A stretch of DNA of 64,000 nucleotides, from NCBI GenBank assembly GCA_047967505.1, contig CM106539.1; one strand, 5' to 3'. Origin of the DNA: Dipteris shenzhenensis. Lineage: Eukaryota; Polypodiophyta; Polypodiopsida; Gleicheniales. Within the stretch, counting starts at the first letter, position 1, and every line of letters starts with the position of its first letter. The position numbers and the translations under genes were made by a program. The notes below the pieces were generated by a model. That model ran no database searches. It was given only the letters and a program-made list of their open reading frames with translations, and had not been told where the DNA came from. Positions 11,589 to 22,504 of the stretch are shown piece after piece.

Positions 11589-12880
11589 TCATGAAGATGT
11601 GCGCAGCATTCTCTGAGTCGAACAGTACACCAAGTCGACCTCTCCATCCATGATGAGCTCGCATACAAAGTGGTATTGAATCTCAATGTGTTTTGTGCGA
11701 GCGTGGAACACCGGGTTCTTTGCAATCACCATGCAACTCTGATTGTCACATGATAACTGCATAGGCTTGTTTTGCACTGCACCCATGTCTCCCAAAATCC
11801 TCCTCAACCACACTGCCTCGCAAGAAGCAAAGCATGCAGATTTGTACTCGGCCTGGGTAGAAGAAAGAGCAACTGTGGGTTGCTTCTTGCTGACCCATGA
11901 CACAACTCTAGATCCAAGTGAGAAACAATACCCTGTCACTGATCTCCTGTTGTCCACGTCTCCTGCCCAATCCGAGTCATAGAATTCGGTCAAGATGTTG
12001 CCCTTGGTATAGGTGATGCCATAATCAAGTGTGCCTTTGATGTATTTCAGCACCCGCATCCCTACCCTCCAATGGTTCTCCCGGGGCTTATTGGAAAACC
12101 TGCTTAGTACACCAGTCACAAAATTGATGTCCGGCCGTGGGTTGCACACGTAGATCAAGCTGCCCACAAGTCTTCTGTACTTCACTTCATCCACCAGTTG
12201 TGATGAATCCTCGTTTGAGAGCTTCGCGTCAACCTCCATAGGGGTACCAATTGTTTTGCACTCAGCCATGCCAAATGCCTTCAGTATCTCTCCAGCATAC
12301 TACAGTTGTGAAATGAAGATCATTTCGGCTCCTGCCAAACTTCAATCCCCAAACAAAAATGCATCAGTCCGAGGTCTGTCATTTCAAACTCTCTTCCTAG
12401 CAAATGCTTCGTTTGCGAGATCTTCTCTTCATGGTTCCCTGTTATGACAAGGTCGTCCACATAAAGGACCATGATCATACACTTGCCTCCTTCTTTGAAG
12501 ATATACACATTTGCATCAGATGGGATCCTCCTGAACCCATTTTGCAGAAAGTAGGCATCAATTCACTGGTACCACGCTCGTGGGGCCTGTTTCAGCCCGT
12601 AAAGTGCCTTCTTCAGTTTGCAGACTTTACCTTTTGAACCGGGGATCTCAAAACCTGGTGGTTGTTCCACATATACCTCCTCCTTGAGATCTCCATTCAG
12701 AAAGGCGGATTTCACATCCATTTGAAACACAGGCCAACTTCCCTGGGAGCAAAAGTATCTTGATAATCAAAACCATGTACCTATACAAATCCTTTTGCCA
12801 TGAGCCGAGCCTTGTACTTATCAAGTGTTGTTCTTCATTATGGAGCCATACTCCGACTGCATAGCCTCCATCCACCTATC
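11589..12880 (-). pseudogene. Copia-A RT and RNase H
   Basis: The RT palm with MVLYVDDLVITGN is at 12508-12320. The rest of RT and the RNase H follow in a second frame at 12269-11589 ([51 protein letters not shown]). Upstream, near 12745-12830, only short blocks of the RT N-terminus remain (LMAKGF near 12826, then DYQDTFAP), and the segment between SIMKNNT and LMAKGF appears deleted. The end (IFTKAL region) is shifted by a small indel near 11610. The intact family pattern is best seen by comparing it with the plus-strand fragment at 14412-14846. Confidence 0.88.
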
Positions 12881-14332
12881 ATTGCCCTGTGCCTCTTCAA
12901 GACACTTGGGTTTATCAGCATGGATCACTTCTGTCATTAGAGCATAGTTGACCAAGTGTTCCTGCACCCTTCTTTGCTCCTCTAATCTCTTGGACCGGTG
13001 GTGTTTGGATGGTTCATCCTTAATGGCTGGAGGTTCTTTGTCATCCAAAAGCTACTTTACCCCCTTCGGGAATGGCCGTTGCCATTGTGGTTCTGCAGGC
13101 TCTTCTTCATCTTCTTTGTCTTGAATCCTCCCAAGCACGGTTAGGGGAGTTCGGTCTATTGTTGGTGGCGATACTAGATGGATATCCTGGTCCTGGTCAT
13201 CTGGGAAGGAAGCATCCTCCAATTGATGCGGCTATTCTGAGAAGACCACATCATGACTTACAATTACCTTCTTGATAACAGGGTTATAGAGACGGTAACC
13301 CTTCGCCTCTTCACTATAGCCCAAGAAAATACACTTCCGGCACTTCGGTTCCCATTTGGTCCTGGTAGCATCAGGGACATGCACAAAACAGTCACATCCA
13401 AAAACTTTGGAATGTGCAGGTGAAGGTTTCTTACCAGAAAAGGCTTGCAGTGGAGTCATCCCGTTCACAGCCTTCATGTAGCTACGATTCAGGATGTAAA
13501 CTATAGTGTTACATGCTTCAACCCAGAAAGTCTTTGGCAAATCTTTCCCTTTCATCATACTCTAGCCCATTTCATAGATGACGTGCATCTTGCGTTCTGC
13601 TACTCTATTTTGCTGTGATGTATGTGGTGGGGGTTTTTGCCTCTTGATTCCATGACTTTTGCAGTAACTTTCGAATTCAGTTGATGTGAACTCTCCACCT
13701 CTGTTTGATCTCAACTTCTTACCCTTCCTCCTCGTTTCTTTCTCGACCATTACATGCCATTTCTTGAACCTACTAAAAGCTTCTTCTTTAGTCTTTTGAA
13801 AGTATATCCATATCCTTCTACTGTAGTTGTCGATCAACATCATGAAGTAGTAGGAACCACCCAAAGCTTCTGTCTCCATCTTTCCACAGAGGTCCGTGTG
13901 AACGAGCTCTAGAGGAGCCTTTGCCCTGCTGGCCTCTTTAGGAAAGGGCTGCCGATGCTGCTTGCCCATCATGCAAGCTTCACATACATCGGGCAGATCT
14001 GAAATTTCTGGTAGGTCTGCAATCATTCCACTTTTATGCATCTCCTTCAAAGAACTAAGGTTTAGATGACCAAACCTCTCATGCCACAGCTCATTGTTCT
14101 TCACATCCACTCGAGCACTGAAAGCTGAGAGTTTGTAAATGTTGTTGCGCAGTGTACCTTTACCAATGACCTTTCCTTGAAGATCCAAGATCTGTGCACC
14201 ATTCTTATCGAATTGAACTTTGAGGTCCCGATCTGTGATCGCAGAAATGGACAACAAGTTCCTCTTGATATCTGGCACATAAAGAACATCGGACAACAAG
14301 TTTCTCTTGATATCTGGCACATAAAGAACATC
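12821..14332 (-). pseudogene. Copia-A integrase with duplicated protease-integrase linker
   Basis: The frame contains the linker SDVLYVPDIKRNLLS, present twice in tandem because of a roughly 40-bp duplication (14251-14292 and 14293-14332). It continues with ELWHERFGHLNLSSLKEMHKSG and the HHCC block CEACMMGKQHRQPF. The catalytic core is HTDLCGKME, LIDNYSRR and RSNRGGEF. In the latter two the aspartates usual in copia (DDYSR, SDRGGE) are replaced by Asn, so catalysis is probably lost. A stop at 13562 and a second frame (13558-13232) carry the remaining integrase and the GYRLYNPVIKKVIVSHDVVF block. A charged linker (13048-12821) leads towards RT. Confidence 0.88.
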
Positions 14333-14846
14333 AAAGGCACACTTGATTATGGCATCACCTATACCAAGGGCAACATCTTGACTGGATTCTGACTCAAATT
14401 GGGCAGGAGACGTGGACAATAGGAGATCAGTGACAGGGTACTATTTCTCACTTGGATCTGGAGTTGTGTCATGGGTCAGCAAGAAGCAACCCACAGTTGC
14501 TCTTTCTTCTACTGAGGCCGAGTACAAATCTACACGCTTTACTTCTTGCGAGGCGGTGCAGTTGAGGAGGATTTTGGGGGACATGGGTGCAGTGCAAAAC
14601 AAGCCTATGCAGTTATCATGTGACAATCAGAGTTGCATGGCGATTGCAAAGAACCCGGTGTTCCACGCTCGCACAAAACACATTGAGATTCAATATCACT
14701 TTGTACGCGAGCTCATCACGGATGGAGAGGTCGACTTGGTGTACTGTCCGACTACAGAGAATGCTGCGGACATCTTCACGAAGGCTCTTAGAAGAGACTT
14801 GCTAGAGAGGTATCTTCATCCACTTGGCTTTGGGCCAAAAAAGTAA
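14333..14846 (+). pseudogene. Copy B: RNase H fragment of the copia-A family, opposite strand
   Basis: The fragment starts abruptly in [21 protein letters not shown] one-step frame change near 14390-14410 leads into [69 protein letters not shown] and a stop at 14844-14846. It is a second copy of sequence also present on the minus strand at 12269-11589, so it comes from a separate element rather than from flipping copia-A. A polypurine tract (GACATTGAGGGGGG) and a complete LTR follow. The left junction shares ACATC between the two joined sequences. Confidence 0.9.
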
Positions 14847-14876
14847 GTTCACTTGCGGGTGGACATTGAGGGGGGG

Positions 14877-15604
14877 TGTTAGATATCAATGCTCCACTCT
14901 CGTGTAACTACATGGGAACCAGCTAACTCTAGTTGTAAGCCCTCCATATGCGGAGGAGTTTGAGTAGCTCGGTTATCCAATAGGTCTTGGTTTGGACACC
15001 AGATGGGGGCCATGTGTGGCCTGATGGCTGGACGGCTTCAGATAGAGTTGGCACACTGCCAACTAGGCTACATGCAAGTGCGGGAAGGCATCCCTTGACG
15101 GACTGCATTGAGGGTAGACGGAGCATTTCCTGGGGCAGCCCACTGTCAGGTTGCGGGGCCCATTTGGAGCCTCAATGATCCCGGATGGCTGTGGGCCGAA
15201 TGGGGAACGTAGGTTAGTTGCTTTGATTTGTGCACCGGTTCTATCGTATGGTCGGTGGCCTATTTCGGGACCGACCCCCAGTCGACCGTTTTGGGTGGAC
15301 TGGATCGGCCACCCAATTGAGCCTAACTGACTACGACTGGTGGCTATATAAGAGCAAGCCCATGAAGCCCATTTTATCACTGGCTACAACAACCCTGATT
15401 CCTTAGCATCCAGCCTCCGTCTTCTACTGTTTCTAGCATGCCATCGAACCTTCTTTCACAGGAGCGCACGGTTGGGAGGCAGCACCATCTATTGTATCAG
15501 TTCTATAGTAATCAAATTTTTGATTCTCCATACTATCTTGTTTTCTCTCTTGCATACAAGATCTTGTTATCTGTTGTGCATAGACGTTGTATTATTTTCT
15601 TACA
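14877..15604 (+). repeat. Copy B LTR (complete, plus orientation)
   Basis: A 728-bp LTR with TGTTAGATATC at its start and TTACA at its end, the best reference copy of this family in the window. A clear TATA box (CTATATAAG, 15344-15352) lies about two-thirds along. It joins directly to copia-A protease-region sequence at 15605. Confidence 0.93.
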
Positions 15605-16450
15605 GTTGCGCCGTGTACCTTTACCAATGACCTTTCCTTGAAGATCCAGGATCTGTGCACCATTCTTATCGAATTGAACTTTGAGGTCCCGATCCGTGAT
15701 TGCAGAAATGGACAACAAGTTCCTCTTGATATCTGGCACATAAAGAACATCGGACAACTGTTTTACAACTCCATTTGACTTGAGAGCAATCGTACCTTTT
15801 CCTTTTGCTGGACATTTTGCATCATTGCCGACTACTACCAGGATGTCATTCCCTATCGACTATAGAGAGGTACACCAATCCTTCTGACTGGTCATGTGGC
15901 GCGATGCACCACTGTCAATGATCCACGGTTCATCCGTAGGTACATGAACTGCCTCCATGCAAATCTCCTCAATTGCGACGAATAGCTCTACTGGTACTAC
16001 CTGCGTGCTGTTGTTGGACTCTTTCTTTACTCCGTTCTTCTCATCTGCAATCTTCTTTCGGCACTCATTCTACTTGTGCACTGCCTTGTTGCAATAGAAG
16101 CACTTGATCTTCTTCTTTGTCTTTTTATCATAAGAAGAAGATGGGTTACCAGAGTCCTTACCCGTACCTTTCTTTGATCTGGTCCAAAAAGCTGAATCTT
16201 CTCCAGTCCTCATCTTTTGATGCATCTTCTCCTCCACAAGCATCATGCTGAAATCCTCAAAGTTGAGGGGCGGATTTCTATTCTGCGTATTCAGTGCCGT
16301 AACAAGACCGTTGTACTTTGGTGGGAGAATCCATATGCACCTTCGTGCTAGATTTTCACTGGCGATGGTGATGCTAATCACAGTCATCTGACACTTGATA
16401 GCGACAGCTAGTGCATGGTGGAGTGAACAGACCATAGATGGGTCAGCCCC
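15605..16450 (-). pseudogene. Copia-A gag C-terminus, zinc knuckle and protease
   Basis: From right to left: a gag C-terminal domain with LARRCIWILPPKYNGLVTALN, then a lysine/serine-rich linker. A zinc knuckle starts CFYCNKAVHK, with a stop inside before NEC (near 16100-16060). The protease has WIIDSGASRHMTS near 15920-15880. Then comes the start of the linker SDVLYVPDIKRN, which is cut at 15605 by copy B and resumes at 14332. The bases 15605-15752 duplicate those at about 14142-14292. Family assignment is secure; the copy is inactive. Confidence 0.87.
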
Positions 16451-16747
16451 AAAGAAGTGGAAGGACTTCAAGAAAGCCTTCTACCAGTAGTTTATGCCTA
16501 AACAGTTTAGAGACCATGTTCTTCAAGATTGGGACAGTTTGCATATGGATGCAGGAGATATAGTGGATGTGTACAACCAAAAGTTTTGGGATGCTTATTT
16601 GCAGGTTGCACCTTTCAAAAAGATCTCCAAAGGGACCCAAATGAGAAAGTACAGAGCAGGTCTCGCTCCAAGAATCCAGGCAGTAGTGAATGCTTTGGGG
16701 GCAAAGAACATTCAAGACCTTATGCATTCAGCTTCAGTAGCTAGTCT
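16450..16747 (+). pseudogene. Gypsy gag fragment embedded in copia-A gag
   Basis: The plus-strand reading DFKKAFYQ, stop, FMPKQFRDHVLQDWDSL, VDVYNQKFWDAYLQVAPFKK, MRKYRAGLAPRIQAVVNALG is a typical Ty3/gypsy retrotransposon gag domain. Copia gag on the minus strand flanks it on both sides (16755-17201 and below 16450). The fragment of about 300 bp has no LTR or terminal repeat of its own. It looks like filler DNA added during break repair or copied in by template switching. Edges are good to about 10 bp. Confidence 0.8.
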
Positions 16748-16754
16748 TGTGCCG

Positions 16755-17201
16755 TTACAAGATCCTCTTCACCTTGGTGATGAACTTCTCTGCCGCTTTA
16801 GACTCAAACAATTTTTTGTTCGCGAGTTGAGTCTCCAGATTCTGAATCCGCGTCTGATTCGTGGTCTCGTACTGATTTTTCAAGACCGTCCATGCCTCCT
16901 CCGCTGTGGTGACATGTTGAATTAACGCCATGACAGAATCGCTAACACTGCAGACAATAGAACACAGCGCATCTGCATTTCTTCTTATCCATGCGAGAAT
17001 CTCATCCGCAGTTGGTACTATCTGTTGTCCTGCATTGGCTAGTCTCGCAACCGGCCTCACGTCCACCCTAGTAGCAGTATCCCAAAGCTCGTATGCACTT
17101 AGGATGGTCTTTATCTTGAACTTCCAGAGTGGATAGTTAGAGCCATCCAATTTTTCGCTTTCACCAAATGGTGGGATTCGCAGTCTTGCGGGCTGGGCCA
17201 T
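16755..17201 (-). pseudogene. Copia-A gag N-terminal domain
   Basis: The ORF starts MAQPARLRIPPFGESEKLDGS and keeps the copia gag signature YPLWKFKIKTILSAYELWD. The helical region VTTAEEAWTVLKNQYETTNQTR and FESKAAEKFITKVKRIL follow. It stops where the gypsy filler begins. The start codon lies 59 bp inside the primer binding site, a normal spacing for this class. Confidence 0.88.
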
Positions 17202-17259
17202 CTCTCACAATCTGCTCACAAACAAAAACACACTACCAAATCTTCTTGCTAGAGTCTAG

Positions 17260-17271
17260 GCTCTGATACCA
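17260..17271 (-). promoter_or_regulatory. Primer binding site of copia-A (tRNA-iMet type)
   Basis: The minus strand reads TGGTATCAGAGC, complementary to the 3' end of initiator methionine tRNA. It abuts the LTR at 17272 without a gap and fixes the element's orientation. Confidence 0.95.
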
Positions 17272-17524
17272 TGTAAGAAAATAATACAACGTTTGTGCTC
17301 AACAGATAATAGGATTTCGTATGCAAGAGAGAAAACAAGATAGTATGGAGAATAAAAAATTTGATTACTGTAGAACTGATACAATAGATGGCGCTGCCTC
17401 CCAACCGTGCGCTCATGTGAAAGAAGCTTTGATGGCATGCTGGAAACAATAGAAGACGGAGGCTGGATGCTAAGGAATCAGGGTTGCTATAGTCAGTGAT
17501 TAAATGGGCTGCTCTTATATAGCC
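17272..17524 (-). repeat. 3' half of copia-A 5' LTR, ending at an inversion breakpoint
   Basis: It matches the 3' third of the 3' LTR and copy B LTR (TTACA end at 17272, then back through GGCTATATAAGAGC). Compared with the 3' LTR it has a 10-bp deletion near 17510. Similarity stops at 17524, a few bases beyond the TATA box, and CACTA transposase sequence starts at once. The missing LTR portion is at 29673-30133. Confidence 0.93.
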
Positions 17525-20088
17525 GGTGCATGATGTGAGCAAGCCTCCCTCGTCACGAAACTTCAACTACAAAGCAGTCTTGATGTGGACGATGCATGAC
17601 TTCCCAGGCTATGGCGAGTGTTCAAGTAAGCATTGCATTTTTTAATTATGAATAGGCAAAGGACGTGGCACCCTAAACCCACCTTCCACTCTTAATTACA
17701 TCTATTGTTCAGGTCTCACTACATCGGGTTACCATGCATGTCCTGTTTGTGGTCCTTCACTAGTTGCCTCACGGGCAGACGCATTGAATAAGGTCATCTA
17801 TGAGAATCACCATCGATTTCTCCCACCTGATCATCCTAGATATGTTGCCCCTTGGAATGAAGTCCTCCCACAATCACTCACCGTGGGAGATTGGATGAGA
17901 ATTTGGGACGGTTCCACGACTCCTCCACCACTTGGCATGAGCCGGTAAGGGCTTGTAACTATTGGCTGGAAGTAAAGATTGGCTATATTGGTTGAAAGTA
18001 TTGGTCCCACCTCAAGATCAATCACCTGCTCGATCCCATGCATATCTTCAAGAATGTGGCATCTACCATTTGGGAGCATTTGAATGGGACACGAGATTCG
18101 ACAGGCATAAGGGAGGATCTACGTACCACAGGGAGGATGCGTGAAGCTTGGCCTCAAGAGAGACCAAATGGGCGTGTTTTTTTACCTCGTGCACTGTGGA
18201 TGTTATCAAAGCTAGAGATGGCGACGGTGAAGCGCGCTATTACTACAATTCGTACTCCCACTGGATGCATGAGGTGTTTGAAGGGAGCCTTTACAAAGAG
18301 CAAGAAAAGAGGTGTAGAGCAATTATATGGCTTGAAATCTCATGATTGGCACAAGATGCTCCAAGTAAGTATTTTATATTCATAATATCTTTTTCCTTTC
18401 AAATTTGTGAGTGAATAGCTATAAGCAACTAATCAACCACCTCCTCGCGGGTTCAATTCATACTACCTACTAGCATTTCACGTAGTGCATCAAAGGACGT
18501 GAAAGATTGTATTTACAAGATGGGCGAGCTTGTGAGGTATGTGAGCTCAAAGGAAATAGATCCCACCACGCTTGAGAATGCTCGAGTTATGTCAGTGGAG
18601 GCGGTTTGTTTAGTGGAGGAGACATTTCCACGTTCTATTCTCACAAGCCAACTACATCTCATAGTACATTTGGGGGATGAGATTGCTATATGCGGTACTA
18701 TACATGCACGATGGTTGTTCTTCCTCGAGTGCTTCATGAAGACCTTGAAGGGCTTCGTGAGAGAAAATGCAAGACCCGAAGGTAGCATGGCCGAGGGTTG
18801 GTTGGTACAAGAGTCACTTGTATATATTTCTGAGTTTCTTGTTGATGTGGATAGCTCTCTCCCACGACTATGGAGAGATGATGAAGACCTAAGGATGACC
18901 TCTATTGTGCCTCAAGGAAAAGGATGCAACAAAGTAATAGACATGGAGTTGCCTAATAGTATCAACCTCTTTTGCGTGCTTAATAGTGATGTGATGAAAA
19001 GATGGGTGACAAGATACGAGGATGCAAAGGCAAGAAGACAAGAAGAAAGGGCCCTCTTTCGTACACACCACAGATCTCGTGTGCCATACCCTCAGCATCT
19101 AAGAGCACTTCCAAAGGATATTCATGTGGATTAGCTACTTGATGAAATGGAGAAAGCAGAGAAAGATGAGGGGATGCATATCACAATAGAAGAATGGGAT
19201 TATGCTAGGGGATGCATGAGCAAGGTCGGTATATAGAATGTTATGCATAAGTTAGGAGCTTTTTATAATTTAGATTGCTTATTTAATTGATTTTTTCTTG
19301 GTGTAGTGCACTATGTTCAATGCTATATGGTGTGAGGGCAAGCATTTTTGAACACAACGGATTGATGATAAGAGAAACACACAAGATTGCGGCGTCATTG
19401 CTAGCTTTGAGGGAGCCAATGGAGCCATGGATGATTATTGTAGCATAATCCAAGATATCATTATGCTTGACTTTCGACGCTTCTTTGTGTATGTTTTGGA
19501 TGTAAAGTGGTTTAAGGACGTGGTGGAAAGAGGCCCTAATGCAACAATCAAATGCCATGCAAGTGGCTTTGTAACTATTGACTCCACAAAGTTTTGGCAA
19601 AGTAGGAAGGACACACTAGTACTACCGCAACAATGTGAACAGGTACTGTGCACACACATAAAAATACTCGCTTTTAAATATTTGATGCAAGAAAAGTAAC
19701 ATGATTGTATTTGTGTTTGAATTAGGTTGTCTATCAACCAATGGTGGATAATAATAGATGGTGGCATGTCATACCTATTATGCCACGTTCCAAAGTGATG
19801 TATAGTACATTTACTAATATGGAGCGTATGGAGGATGATCATGGCCATGGACGTGATGATGACCGTGATACAAGAGAGGAGGATGATCATGAGATAGGAG
19901 ATATAGATATTGAGGCCGGCATTACCCATGAGGACGAACCTACCATTGGAGATGCTGATTTCGATGAGCACATGAGTGGCACAAGTAGTAGTGGGTTGAA
20001 TGTATTTGTAGATCTAAACACTTGTTTGGATTTTGAAGTAGATAATTTGGCAAGGGTTGATCTCATTGAGGATGAGATTGAACCGTAG
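17525..20088 (+). pseudogene. CACTA (En/Spm) transposase tnp2, C-terminal half, with DUF4218 and DUF4216
   Basis: The sequence enters mid-gene (VHDVSKPPSS) and reads VLMWTMHDFPGYGEC, with a probable splice donor at 17626 and acceptor at 17712. Next is TSGYHACPVCGPS, the conserved Tnp2 cysteine block. Further exons give MHIFKNVASTIWEHLNGT, YMRCLKGAF-like text and LKSHDWHKMLQ (donor at 18365). A DUF4218 ORF (18499-19134) contains LIVHLGDEIAICG, MKTLKGFVRENARPEGSMAE and ESLVYISEFL. A DUF4216 part (19427 onward) has FFVYVLDVKWF and GFVTIDSTKFW. The C-terminus is Asp/Glu-rich and stops at 20088. Several in-frame stops make the copy defective. The N-terminal half is on the other strand at 30134-31583. 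Confidence 0.93.
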
Positions 20089-20229
20089 CCCCACAATTGA
20101 TATTGGCAAAACTATTTTACATATTGTCTCATTCTCCTCATTTCACTTAATTCTGTATATGTGGGCTTGCAAAAAATTATGTGCTTTGGTAATCATGGGC
20201 AATGTTTGGAAAGCAATGATGTACACCAA

Positions 20230-20490
20230 AATCTAACTTTCTGTATTCTCTGGAGTGCGTCTATTTACGCGTCTAAATGCACGTCTGAGTCTCAGTGTAA
20301 ATGCGCAAATACACGCGCAAATAGACACGCTACTAAACGGGATGTTAGACGGGCTTATTTTCTCAGGTCAAATGCGCAAATAGATGAGCGTTTAGCCGTG
20401 CATTTAGACGCGCCCGTAATTTCTCTACTAAAGCAACGCCTATAGACGTGCCTGCTATTTTGCGCATCTACCAAGCACATCTATAGTTGC
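20230..20490. repeat. CACTA subterminal repeat array (TAGACGC / GCGTCTA motif)
   Basis: Many degenerate copies in both orientations of a short GC-rich word (GCGTCTA, TAGACGC, ACGCGCAAATAGAC) lie about 140 bp after the tnp2 stop. CACTA elements carry such short direct and inverted arrays near their ends as binding sites for the TnpA protein. Arrays with the same word are found at 31556-31680 and 32080-32360. No CACTA-type terminus was found next to it. Confidence 0.7.
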
Positions 20491-20616
20491 TTTGTGTTGT
20501 TGTGGGCGTTTCAGGCAACCGTGGTAAGTCTACTTCTTCTCATTTAATGTATTGTTCTATTTGTTTTACTACCTATTACATGCACTTTATCTAACTCTCG
20601 TAAATTGGGTCGATAG

Positions 20617-21003
20617 CAAGCTACGATGGGTCACCTTCCTACAGATGTAAAGATGCGACGAGCATTTTGCATAGGAACAAAGCTTTGGTTTATTGAGTAG
20701 GAGGCAATGGGAGCGACGGTCGATTGGGCTGAGGTGGCTGCTCACACGGTATAAGTCTACTCCTACTTGTAATCTCACTTTTTAAATTGTTTTATTCTTT
20801 AAATTCCAATCTAATTTCCAATTAATATGGTTTCACTCTTAGAGTCAAAGCTCAAGCGTCCCATCACCGGAGGCGCGAGCGATGATGAGGGCCAGGGATT
20901 AGGCGCAGCTCACGAGGGCCAGGGATCAAGCGCAACTCACGAGGGCCAAGGATTAGGCCAGCAAGATGAGGATGAGGAGGACGATGACAATTCGAATGAG
21001 TAG
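20617..21003 (+). pseudogene. End of an unrecognised gene with acidic C-terminus, possibly CACTA TnpA-like
   Basis: A reading starting MGHLPTDVKMRRAFCIGTK, with one stop before EAMGATVDWAEVAAHT, ends at a possible donor (20749). It resumes after an acceptor at 20842 as ESKLKRPITGG, contains three HEGQG repeats and ends in an acidic run with a stop at 21001-21003. I do not recognise the family. Its position after a CACTA array and its mixture of basic and acidic regions would fit the last exons of a TnpA-like protein. The link is only inference. Confidence 0.4.
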
Positions 21004-21255
21004 TACTAGTAGTAGTAGTAGTAGTAGTAGTATACTTCTCCATGTATATCCTTTTGTATATCGGCTCGTTTGAGCGATTTTGTATCACCCTTTTCGAAAG
21101 GGTAATTTTGTAACAAACAATGTTGTATATCTTTGACATGTATATGCTTTTGTTGCTTGATCGGTTCATTTGAGCGATTTTGTATCACCCTTTTCACAAG
21201 GGAAATTTTGTGATTAAAAACTTTATTTTGTAATTACTTATAAAAAAACATTAGT
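21004..21255. repeat. (AGT)n microsatellite and a duplicated 3' block
   Basis: An AGT run covers 21001-21030. A block containing TTGAGCGATTTTGTATCACC occurs twice, at about 21070 and 21171, with diverged flanks of about 60 bp. It may be the 3' end of the preceding transposon gene. Confidence 0.6.
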
Positions 21256-21892
21256 GGGGCAAAACAAGTAAAGTGTGTGTAAGATCTGCAAATTTTGTCC
21301 ATCATACGATTGAAAGTGGTTGGTGCATTGGTAAGCCCAAAAGGCATCACCAAAAACTCATAAAGTCTAAAAGTGGTCCGGAAAGCTGTCTTATGGACAT
21401 CTTGTGGGTGGATCCTTATCTGATGATATCCACTTTTAAATCAATATGGCTGAAAATCGTGGCTCCTTTCTGTTTGTCCAAAATATCAGTTATGCCAAGG
21501 ATTGGAGACTTGTTCTTGACTGACATTTTATTAAGAGCTCTTTAATCCACACACATATGATAAGAGCCATCCTTCTTTTGATCTAAGAGCACTGGTGAAC
21601 AAAAGGGTGAGGAACTGGGTTTGATAAGTCCTTTGGAGAATAAATCCTGTACCTGTGCCATAATTTCTTCATTTTAGATTGCGCTCACACGATAAGGTGG
21701 CCGATTCGTGGGCTCACTTCCTGGAAGGAGCTTTATAACATGATCTTCAGGTCGTTCTGGAGGAAGCTCTCCTTGTAGAGAATCTGAAAAACACTCTTTG
21801 AAAGATTCTAGAGACTGAAAATTTTCTTTTTCCAAAGGTTTATTCCCATTTGAGGTCTTTAACACTATGGAAGGGATGTGCAAGTGAGCCAC
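21256..21892 (-). pseudogene. Ty3/gypsy reverse transcriptase fragment
   Basis: The minus strand reads SLQGELPPERPEDHVIKLLPGSEPTNRPPYRVS at 21800-21680. It continues with FSKGLIKPSSSPFCSPVLL, the RALNK-like block and [10 protein letters not shown], the usual beginning of gypsy RT. It breaks off near 21260 before the catalytic YxDD box. Stops occur in every frame. The 22160 ORF to its right shows no known domain but may be part of the same element. Confidence 0.82.
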
Positions 21893-22499
21893 TCATCCCC
21901 GATCAAGGTGATTGATGAATTGATTGGGTTGAATACTACGTAGGGTATGATTGGCCAAATAAAGGGATCCGTAGCCCTATAAAGGGCTCTCTTAGAGGGC
22001 ATTCCTTAGTTGAAAGTTGATTCAAAAAGAGGATGTTGTTTCATTGGTACTTTAGGGAGGTGGCTGACTTGCTCCAAAGGCAAGAAAAGCAATTGATAAA
22101 TGTATATTTTCTCTTTGTGCATTAATATGGATTTCCGATACATGCTATGGTTGTAGTGTTTGTTCAAGAGAGGTTTAAATCCTTTCAAACATACAGAAGG
22201 GGAAGTCTCAAGGCATACATTTGGAGCTATATGCATGTCTTCTAAAGATTTTAGTATCTTGGACTTTATGGAGATTGAGATATTGAGAGATGTAAGTGAC
22301 AAAGAGGAACCTAAAAAAGGGATCATTGGCATGCTATTGACTAGGGAACGGGAAGATTATAGGTTGCCTTGGTGGTTTAAGATTCAAATCTGAGTGGAAC
22401 TCTAAATCCAAAACAAAAAATTATGAACAAGAAAGTCATGAACAAAGACAAGGAGGAAAACCAAAATAGAGAGATGATGTGATGTAGCATTGGGTCCAA
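21893..22499. other. No recognisable gene between gypsy RT and copia-D
   Basis: Short ORFs at 22006-22332 (minus) and 22160-22393 (plus) overlap but neither shows a known motif. It may be the gypsy protease/linker region in decay. Confidence 0.4.
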
Positions 22500-22504
22500 T
22501 CTAC

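Larger units (their letters stand above)
10764..17524 (-). mobile_element. Copia-A: minus-strand Ty1/copia element, internally rearranged, 5' LTR cut by an inversion
   Basis: Reading leftwards, the element has the 3' half of its 5' LTR (17524-17272), primer binding site, gag, protease, integrase, RT, RNase H, polypurine tract (complement at 11494-11505) and 3' LTR (11493-10764). The missing 5' half of the 5' LTR is at 29673-30133 in opposite orientation. The five bases left of the 3' LTR (GAGAA, 10759-10763) are the reverse complement of the five bases left of that LTR half (TTCTC, 29668-29672), as expected for one insertion later split by an inversion. Two foreign pieces lie inside: an opposite-strand fragment of the same family (14333-15604) and a gypsy gag piece (16450-16747). 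Deletions in RT and numerous stops show it is inactive. Confidence 0.88.

Noticed and set aside
14333-15604. Copy B as simply an inverted part of copia-A
   Set aside because: Copia-A still has its own RNase H and 3' LTR at 10764-12269, so the plus-strand fragment must come from a second element.
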